Shown: in pieces, positions 41,994 to 47,601 of the stretch
Layout: the number at the start of each line of letters is the position of its first letter
How positions within the stretch are numbered: position 1 is the stretch's first letter
Origin: an uncultured Oscillospiraceae bacterium
GTDB taxonomy: Bacteria > Bacillota > Clostridia > Oscillospirales > Acutalibacteraceae
Length of the DNA: 47,601 nucleotides
NCBI GenBank assembly: GCA_900548545.1
Contig: URKX01000015.1
Coordinates: 1 to 47,601, forward strand
Direction of reading: 5' to 3'
Notes under the pieces: generated by a model
Told to the model about the DNA's origin: nothing
What the model saw: the letters and a program-made list of their open reading frames with translations, nothing else
The model's database searches: none
Program-made: the position numbers and the translations under genes

Positions 41994-43190
41994 ATGGTAA
42001 TTCGAGGTTTTAAACGGATCATTCAGTATATTAAGAAAGCGGATATCCTGCTATGGCTGCTTGTAGCCGCTGTTTCAGTCTACAGCTTGCTCCTGCTACG
42101 CAGCGTAGACAACGCCACAGGCTCCGGGTATTTCCGCACGCAGCTGCTCGCCATTGGGTTGGGCGTGGCAGGTGCCATCGTCATCTCCCTGCTGGACTAT
42201 ACGGAGTTGGCCAACTTCTGGTACCTTCTGGCTGGTTTCTCAGTGTTCCTGATGATCTATACAGCCCTATTCGGTGAAGCTGTAAAAGGCAGCGGCGGTG
42301 TGGACGCACGCGCGTGGATCAGCATTGGCGGGCGCACGTTTCAGTCCTCCGAGCTGGTCAAAATCGCCTTTATCCTCACCTTTGCCAAACATCTGGATAC
42401 GCTTCACAAGCGGGGATTGATCGACCACCCCATTCATGTTGTGCTGTTAGGGTTTCACGCACTAGTACCCGTTCTACTGTGCCAACTCCAAGGCGATACC
42501 GGCGCTGGAGTAGTGTTCTTCGCTATGTTCCTAGTGATGAGTTTATCAGCAGGTGTAAAGCTGCGCTACTTTGCGATTTTAGGTGGTATTGTGCTTATTG
42601 CGCTTCCTCTATTATGGAAGTTTGTTATGGGCGATTATCAAAAGCTTCGGTTTGTGGCCTTGTTCAACTTGGACAATCCGGATGTACAAATGTCAGACGG
42701 CTATCAGCAATACCAAGGACGGATCTCCATTGGCAGTGGCAAACTCACCGGCCAAGGGCTGTTTCACGGCAGCCGTGTGGCTGACAGCAGCGTCCCCTTC
42801 CAGCAGAGTGACTATATCTTTTCTGTAGCTGGGGAGGAATTGGGGTTTATCGGCTGCTCGCTGATTATTTTGCTGTTGTTCCTGCTTTTGGTAAAACTGG
42901 TCCACGACGCCCACGCAGCCCGTGACGATCTGGGAAAATACATTTGTTTTGGGTATTTTGGTATCATTGCGCTGCAATCCATTTCCAACATTGGGATGTG
43001 CTTGGCGCTGCTTCCTGCCATGGGCGTTACTCTCCCCTTCTTCAGCGCTGGCGGTTCTTCCGCTGCCTGTATGTACTTTGGGGTGGGATTGGTTCAAAGC
43101 GTGTATATGCGGCGCAAAGAAGTAGACGGCCTGCGTTTAAAACGGAAAATGCCGCTGCGTATTCCATACCGCCGCACAGAGGATCTCTGA
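41994..43190 (+). CDS. rodA: SEDS-family peptidoglycan polymerase (RodA/FtsW)
   Basis: This 398-residue membrane protein has about ten hydrophobic segments and belongs to the SEDS glycosyltransferases that polymerise lipid II with a partner penicillin-binding protein. The conserved catalytic region is visible as QQSDYIFSVAGEELGFIG, where the Asp matches the essential SEDS aspartate. Other conserved motifs are GGVDARAWISIGG, FQSSELVKI, QGDTGAG and a C-terminal LPFFSAGGSS. The length and the RAWI..FQSSELVKI motifs favour RodA over FtsW, but the paralogue cannot be assigned with certainty. It is a single-gene transcript ending at a terminator. Confidence 0.93.
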   Translation: MVIRGFKRIIQYIKKADILLWLLVAAVSVYSLLLLRSVDNATGSGYFRTQLLAIGLGVAGAIVISLLDYTELANFWYLLAGFSVFLMIYTALFGEAVKGSGGVDARAWISIGGRTFQSSELVKIAFILTFAKHLDTLHKRGLIDHPIHVVLLGFHALVPVLLCQLQGDTGAGVVFFAMFLVMSLSAGVKLRYFAILGGIVLIALPLLWKFVMGDYQKLRFVALFNLDNPDVQMSDGYQQYQGRISIGSGKLTGQGLFHGSRVADSSVPFQQSDYIFSVAGEELGFIGCSLIILLLFLLLVKLVHDAHAARDDLGKYICFGYFGIIALQSISNIGMCLALLPAMGVTLPFFSAGGSSAACMYFGVGLVQSVYMRRKEVDGLRLKRKMPLRIPYRRTEDL

Positions 43191-43212
43191 ACCCATCCAT
43201 TGAATAACAAAG

Positions 43213-43244
43213 AAGCCCTCGGGATTTCTTCCCGAGGGCTTTTC
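43213..43244. terminator. bidirectional terminator between rodA and the ATP-grasp gene
   Basis: AAGCCCTCGGGA (43213-43224) pairs with TCCCGAGGGCTT (43230-43241) around a five-base loop, with a T run on the plus strand and TTCTTT on the minus strand. It terminates rodA and probably also the convergent ATP-grasp transcript. Confidence 0.88.
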
Positions 43245-43271
43245 TGTTACAAAAATCTAACCTTCTTCCTG

Positions 43272-44282
43272 TCAAATCCCTTTCACAAATTCCCGAAATC
43301 GAGGCAGCATCCCGATCTTATCCGGAGTGTGGGGCGGCATTTGCAGGATATCGTATCCTGGCAAGTTGTTTCCCTCCACAAAGACAGGGCCCGTGGGGGT
43401 GATGGCAACATCCCAGCCCACGTACCGCATTTGCGGCACGATCTGAGAAGCCTCTAAACACATGGCTTTCGCCTCTTCCCAATAGGGGATTTGGAACCCC
43501 TGGATGGTGGTGTGGGTGCGGGGGTGCTCTGTATAGGTCTGGCGGGCCTTATCGTAGGCAGGGTATTGGATGACCCCTTTATCCAGATCAATGGGGGCGA
43601 ACATCCCGCCGGAATGAAGATTGTCCACAGGACGTTCGCTATTGCCGATGCGGATGTGAGCATAGACAATGTGAGGCCCGGTTTCATTCAAAATAGTGAC
43701 CACACGCAGGGTATTGATGGCATGAGGATTCATTTTGTTCATGGTTTCGTGCTGCTGGAGCACATCTTCAATCACGCCGATCTGTTCCTCTTTTAGCTTT
43801 TGGTACATGGCGGAAAGGCTGGAGAAATCCTTTTTCCAAAGCTTATTGACGCCGAATCCGCCGCTGGAGGACTCGGGTTTGACCATGATTACCTCCCGGT
43901 TTTCCATGAAATCCGCAAACTCCCGCTCAGTGGCGTGGCTAAAGTCTAACCACTGGCGGCCGATATACTTGGCGAACTTGGTGTAAAACTCGCTTTTGTT
44001 GTCGAAGAAATGATAGTAGTCACGGTCATTCAAGATCCGTACCAGGTCATTGTTCACTTTACGGGTGATATACGTAGCCCGCTGGGCGTCGGTCAAATTG
44101 TAGAACTCGCACAGCAGGTAATCGTTAAACCCGGCCCCATACCGCAGGCCGCACTTGACCACATCCGCCAAAATGGCCGGGGAATTTTTCCCGGTGATCT
44201 TGTGGACTTTCCCCACCGTGCGGAACAGCTCGGCATAGTCCATTTTCGTGACACAGCTCACAATGAATTTCAGCTTTCCCAT
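43272..44282 (-). CDS. sugar-transfer-type ATP-grasp protein
   Basis: This 336-residue protein fits the ATP-grasp family associated with sugar transfer/polysaccharide loci (PF14397-like). An N-terminal segment precedes the ATP-grasp fold, with the nucleotide-binding strand REVIMVKPESSSGGFGV, INTLRVVTI, and the metal-binding end WDVAITPTGPVFVEGNNLPG. The substrate is unknown. It could join an amino acid or other carboxylate to a cell-envelope molecule. The ATG at 44282 has AAGGGGG eight bases upstream. An earlier in-frame start adds a basic, non-family N-terminus. It is the last gene of the ftsK-MBL-DUF3006 run. Confidence 0.82.
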   Translation of the reverse strand: MGKLKFIVSCVTKMDYAELFRTVGKVHKITGKNSPAILADVVKCGLRYGAGFNDYLLCEFYNLTDAQRATYITRKVNNDLVRILNDRDYYHFFDNKSEFYTKFAKYIGRQWLDFSHATEREFADFMENREVIMVKPESSSGGFGVNKLWKKDFSSLSAMYQKLKEEQIGVIEDVLQQHETMNKMNPHAINTLRVVTILNETGPHIVYAHIRIGNSERPVDNLHSGGMFAPIDLDKGVIQYPAYDKARQTYTEHPRTHTTIQGFQIPYWEEAKAMCLEASQIVPQMRYVGWDVAITPTGPVFVEGNNLPGYDILQMPPHTPDKIGMLPRFREFVKGI

Positions 44283-44295
44283 GGCAGCTTCCCCC

Positions 44296-44514
44296 TTACC
44301 GTTTTTTCCCGCCATGCTTGGCTTTTGGATCCTGTTGGCGGTGCTTGGTAGCCTCTTCATCTACCCGCAGCTCCCCTTCATCGGTGATGCACAGCACACT
44401 GCCCGCCTGGGCATCCTGTGGCAATTCCGGCAGCTCAATGGCGTAATACTTTTCCTCGCTATCGGTGCAGATGGCATATTTGCCTTCAAAACGGTCAATG
44501 ACAAGCTGTTTCAT
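44296..44514 (-). CDS. DUF3006 family protein
   Basis: This 72-residue protein begins KQLVIDRFEGKYAICT and has the VLxITDEG pattern and a charged tail (KHRQQDPKAKHGGKKR), matching DUF3006. These small proteins are often encoded directly after a ComEC-like metallo-beta-lactamase-fold protein in Firmicutes, exactly as here. The function is unknown. The start overlaps the previous stop by 4 bp (ATGA) with GGACGGAG upstream, so it is translationally coupled to the hydrolase. Confidence 0.88.
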   Translation of the reverse strand: MKQLVIDRFEGKYAICTDSEEKYYAIELPELPQDAQAGSVLCITDEGELRVDEEATKHRQQDPKAKHGGKKR

Positions 44515-45467
44515 GGATACTCCGTCCTTTCCAATTGGTTATGATATTCGCTCCACAGGGAGAGCTGTTCCCCATCCCAGGAAAACACCAGATCCCCGTC
44601 TGTATCTGTTCGATAAATCGCGGCTCCCACTTCCTCTAGGCGGCGCAAGGTTTCCTCCCGGGGAAGTTGGCTGTTGTCCGGCCCTACCGAGATCACCGCG
44701 TACACCGGTGAAACCGCTTCCAAAAAGCGCTCGCTGCTGGAACCAGCGCTGCCGTGATGGGCCACCTTCAAAAGGTCTGCATTCAGGTCCGCCCCCGACT
44801 TCACCAAATCCAGCTCGGCGGCGTTTTCAATATCCCCGCAAAACAGCGCGGAGAACGCTTCGTACTCCAAACGAACCACCAAAGAACAGTCGTTAGTTTC
44901 CTCATAGACCTTCAAAGGACCCAGAATCTGCAAGTATGTTTCCCCAAAAGGGAGCTCATCCCCAGCTTCAACCTCTAAAACCGGCACCTGTTTCGAGAAA
45001 GCAGCTTCCTCCAGCTGGCGGAATTCCTCGCTTTGGCGCATCTCCTCCGGCCAGGGGTATATCACCAGGCTTTCTGCCGGGATTTCCTCCAATACCTGAG
45101 CCAAACCTCCAATGTGGTCACTGTCCGGATGGGAGGCGATGATATAATCCAGCCGCCCCACACCCATGCGATGGAGGTAATCCACCACCCGGCTGCCAGA
45201 GGCCCAAGTCCCCGCATCCAGAAGGGCGGTTTTCCCTTGACACTGCAACAGGATGGCATCCGCTTTACCCACGTCGATAAAGTGGAGTTCCAACGGGGCT
45301 TCTTCTGCCGGGCCACGAAAGCCGGACAACGTATAAAGCCGCTGCCAAGCCCACTGCCCTGTGGGCGTTGCGGAAAACACCAACAGGGCTGCCAACAGCA
45401 AAAGCCCTAGCCGCTCCAACCAGGCGCGGCGCTTCCTGCGGGCTTTGGATCTTGGGGACTCCGCCAT
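44511..45467 (-). CDS. ComEC/Rec2-like metallo-beta-lactamase-fold hydrolase, membrane anchored
   Basis: This 318-residue protein has a basic N-terminus and one membrane segment at about residues 20-35, then an extracytoplasmic metallo-beta-lactamase domain. Metal ligands are evident in ASHPDSDHIGGL (His113, Asp115, Asp117, His118), LFCGDI and VAHHGSAGSS. It resembles the soluble nuclease-like domain of ComEC and the stand-alone relatives that pair with DUF3006. It lacks the multi-pass channel domain, so it is not a DNA uptake channel by itself. A nuclease or phosphodiesterase activity is the likeliest inference. It begins 6 bp after the ftsK stop with GGAGG upstream. Confidence 0.9.
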   Translation of the reverse strand: MAESPRSKARRKRRAWLERLGLLLLAALLVFSATPTGQWAWQRLYTLSGFRGPAEEAPLELHFIDVGKADAILLQCQGKTALLDAGTWASGSRVVDYLHRMGVGRLDYIIASHPDSDHIGGLAQVLEEIPAESLVIYPWPEEMRQSEEFRQLEEAAFSKQVPVLEVEAGDELPFGETYLQILGPLKVYEETNDCSLVVRLEYEAFSALFCGDIENAAELDLVKSGADLNADLLKVAHHGSAGSSSERFLEAVSPVYAVISVGPDNSQLPREETLRRLEEVGAAIYRTDTDGDLVFSWDGEQLSLWSEYHNQLERTEYP

Positions 45468-45473
45468 GGGTTA

Positions 45474-47601
45474 TCACTCCTCCGGGCTGTTGGGGGTGCT
45501 TTGCTGCATATTTCGTTCCATCCACTGGGCATAGGTCATCAGCACTTGCCGTGGTTTGGACCCTTCGTGGGGCCCTACCACACCCAGCTGCTCCATTTCA
45601 TCGATTAGCCGCCCAGCGCGGGCATAACCCAGCCGCAGACGCCGTTGGAGAAGGGACGTGGAAGCTTGTCCAGCCTCCACCACGCATTTGATGGCCTCAT
45701 CGATCATGGGGTCACCGCCGCCTTCGTTGTCGGAAGAATCATCATTCTTGGCGTCGCTGGCGGCGTTGCGCTCGATCTCCTCCATCACTTTTGCGTCGTA
45801 TTCAATGGATTTCGTGGTTTTGACAAATTCCACCACAGAAGCGATCTCCTCATCGGTGACATAGCAGCCCTGGACACGCAAAGGCTTGTTGGACCCCACC
45901 GGGGCAAAGAGCATATCGCCGTTGCCCAACAGCTTTTCAGCGCCCCCCGCGTCCAGAATGGTGCGGGAGTCCACAGCGTTGGACACTGTCAAGGCGATAC
46001 GGCTGGGGATATTGGCTTTGATCAATCCAGTTACAACATCCACCGAGGGGCGCTGGGTAGCCACCACCAAATGCATCCCGGCGGCACGGGCCAGCTGGGC
46101 CAGGCGGCAGATGGAATCCTCCACTTCTTTGGGGGCGGCCATCATCAAGTCGGCCAATTCGTCGATGATGATGACGATCTGAGGCATGGCCGGCATGGGC
46201 TGTCCATTTTCATCCTGGAAATTCTGAGAGGCAGCCAGGCTGTTGTATCCTTTCAGGTTCCGCACGTTGCACTCAGAAAAGATCTTATAGCGCTTCATCA
46301 TTTCCGAAACGGCCCATCCCAAGGCGCCCGAAGCCTTTCTGGGGTCGGTCACTACGGGCACCAGCATATGGGGCATCCCATTATACTCGGTCAATTCCAC
46401 AGCCTTGGGGTCAATCATGAGGAAGCGCACCTCATCTGGGGTGGCTTTATACAGCATACTGATGATGAGGGAGTTGATGCACACCGACTTACCAGAACCG
46501 GTGGTGCCGGCGATGAGCATATGAGGCATCTTTGCCAGATCCGCGATAACAGGCTGGCCAGCAATGTCCCGTCCCAGGGCCACCGACAGCTTGCTCTTGG
46601 AGGATTGGAAGGAGTTGGATTCCACCAGCTCCCGCATCCGCACGGTACTGCGGCTCTTGTTAGGGACCTCAATACCCACAGCAGCTTTCCCAGGAATGGG
46701 CGCCTCAATGCGCACACCTGTAGCCGCCAGGTTCAACGCCAAATCGTCCGAAAGGTTGGTGATCTTGCTGATCTTCACCCCAGCCGCAGGCTGGATCTCA
46801 TACCGGGTGACGGAGGGCCCCCGGCAAATATCCAGGATCTTTGTCTGGACGCCAAAACTTTTCAGAGTGTCCACCAGGATGCGGCCATTGGTTTGCAGCT
46901 CCTCCGTTTCCAAAGCGGGGTTGCCGTGGGGGCTGACTGCCAGCATGGTCACCGGAGGGAAACAGTATGCCTTTGCAGGCTCGGCAGACTGATACTGGGC
47001 CTGCTGGGCCGGGGTGGCCTCCTTGCGGTCGTTTTGCTGCTTTTGCTCCATGAATTTTTCGGTGAGTTCTTTCACCTCGTCCGGGACAGGGTGTTGCTCC
47101 ACCGGCATTGTTCCTTCCGCAGCCAAGGGGGCCGCGGGTTCCGGCAAGGGTACCGGTTCCGGTACAGGGGCAGGCCCGGTCTGGGGAAGGGAAGCGTGTA
47201 CTGCTTTCACCTGCGGGGTGGGGATACGGATCTCCCCGATCTCTTCCAGGGCCCGCTCCAACGCCTGTGTCCCCTCTTCCATTTCTTTGGTACGGTTGTC
47301 CAGTGCGGAAACTGCGGGTTCATCCGCCCCATCCCCTGGGTCATCCACGCCAAAGGCAGCTTTCAAGCGTTCCAGCTTGTCGTTTTTCTTTTCCTTCTTT
47401 TTCTTTTCAGGAGGCGGCGGGAAAAGTGGGGCCGGTGCTTCCGAACGCACAGGGTGGGCCGGCATCCGGTCTTCTAAGGGCACATCGATTTGAGCGTCCC
47501 TTTCCAAGATAAGCCGTTCCTCTTCCCTGCGCTGGCGGGCGGTTTCCAGCCCCTCGCTGACCATGTCCACCGGCCGCTTGATGGTTCGAAACAGACCGAT
47601 C
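45474..47601 (-). CDS. ftsK: FtsK/SpoIIIE DNA translocase, 5' end outside window
   Basis: About 709 codons of a larger gene are visible, and the frame stays open to the window edge, so the N-terminal membrane domain is missing. The region contains a variable Pro/Glu-rich linker and the alpha domain. The RecA-like motor has Walker A AGTTGSGKS and Walker B IVIIIDELADLMM. The C-terminal winged-helix gamma domain (DEAIKCVVEAGQASTSLLQRRLRLGYARAGR) reads KOPS/SRS sequences. It pumps DNA during division or sporulation. FtsK versus SpoIIIE cannot be decided from this portion. The stop lies 6 bp before the MBL-fold gene. Confidence 0.96.
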   Translation of the reverse strand, partial: IGLFRTIKRPVDMVSEGLETARQRREEERLILERDAQIDVPLEDRMPAHPVRSEAPAPLFPPPPEKKKKEKKNDKLERLKAAFGVDDPGDGADEPAVSALDNRTKEMEEGTQALERALEEIGEIRIPTPQVKAVHASLPQTGPAPVPEPVPLPEPAAPLAAEGTMPVEQHPVPDEVKELTEKFMEQKQQNDRKEATPAQQAQYQSAEPAKAYCFPPVTMLAVSPHGNPALETEELQTNGRILVDTLKSFGVQTKILDICRGPSVTRYEIQPAAGVKISKITNLSDDLALNLAATGVRIEAPIPGKAAVGIEVPNKSRSTVRMRELVESNSFQSSKSKLSVALGRDIAGQPVIADLAKMPHMLIAGTTGSGKSVCINSLIISMLYKATPDEVRFLMIDPKAVELTEYNGMPHMLVPVVTDPRKASGALGWAVSEMMKRYKIFSECNVRNLKGYNSLAASQNFQDENGQPMPAMPQIVIIIDELADLMMAAPKEVEDSICRLAQLARAAGMHLVVATQRPSVDVVTGLIKANIPSRIALTVSNAVDSRTILDAGGAEKLLGNGDMLFAPVGSNKPLRVQGCYVTDEEIASVVEFVKTTKSIEYDAKVMEEIERNAASDAKNDDSSDNEGGGDPMIDEAIKCVVEAGQASTSLLQRRLRLGYARAGRLIDEMEQLGVVGPHEGSKPRQVLMTYAQWMERNMQQSTPNSPEE

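Noticed and set aside
45645..47477. A 610-codon open frame on the plus strand opposite ftsK
   Set aside because: It lies wholly antisense to a gene with clear FtsK motifs. Its protein is His/Gly-rich low-complexity sequence with no recognisable domain, as expected from G+C-biased codon structure.
1..47601. CRISPR arrays, insertion sequences, prophage or toxin-antitoxin modules
   Set aside because: I saw no spaced direct repeats, transposase, integrase or phage structural motifs. The MazG-like gene has no toxin partner next to it.

Overview
This 47.6 kb window is a gene-dense stretch of core chromosome. It most likely comes from a low- to mid-GC Gram-positive anaerobe of the class Clostridia, probably an Oscillospirales/Ruminococcaceae-type gut bacterium. 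That placement rests on the bacillus/clostridium gene orders (tig-clpP-clpX-lon-engB, rplS-lepB-rbgA-rnhB-yraN, dxs-tlyA-nadK-argR-recN, the paired M16 peptidases), a tyrosine T-box leader, a lysine riboswitch in front of asd-dapA-dapB, strong AGGAGG-type ribosome binding sites and consensus SigA promoters. Formate-tetrahydrofolate ligase fits a fermentative one-carbon metabolism. The genus is an inference and cannot be settled without database comparison. I see no prophage, insertion sequence, CRISPR array, defence island or plasmid gene.

Layout. Positions 1-260 hold a tRNA-Val/tRNA-Asp pair with its promoter (minus strand). From 282 to 10166 the minus strand carries protein quality control and associated genes: trigger factor, ClpP, ClpX, Lon, the ribosome-assembly GTPase EngB, diaminopimelate decarboxylase, then a YerC-type repressor, a methyltransferase and Hsp33. 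From 10286 to 13504 are a metallophosphoesterase, threonine synthase and a membrane-dipeptidase-like enzyme. From 13528 to 17149 is the ribosome/secretion cluster: L19, two tandem signal peptidases I, RbgA, RNase HII and YraN. Two radical-SAM-linked genes and queA follow, up to 20922.

At about 21010 transcription switches. A face-to-face promoter pair drives queA leftward and, through a complete lysine riboswitch with terminator, asd-dapA-dapB plus a free-standing double-ACT protein and a VOC protein rightward. A bidirectional terminator at 25047-25081 separates this operon from convergent tyrS, which is preceded by a T-box leader with a UAC specifier. Upstream lie recN, argR, nadK, tlyA, dxs, folD, lgt and an active/inactive pair of M16 peptidases.

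The one clearly atypical patch is about 36973-37791. It holds an A+T-rich MazG-like gene flanked by several perfect hairpins, including a possible structured RNA. Beyond it are upp, rpiB, tsaB, tsaE and fhs (minus), a divergent SEDS-family rodA gene (plus), and finally an ATP-grasp protein, a DUF3006 protein, a ComEC-like metallo-beta-lactamase-fold hydrolase and the 3' part of an FtsK/SpoIIIE translocase gene that runs off the right edge.

The most interesting items are the riboswitch-controlled orphan ACT protein, which may be an aspartokinase-type lysine sensor acting in trans, the archaeal/fungal-type aspartate-semialdehyde dehydrogenase in the same operon, the MazG/hairpin patch, and the unusual charged C-terminal tails on Lgt and trigger factor. 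Nothing here amounts to a clearly undescribed large system.
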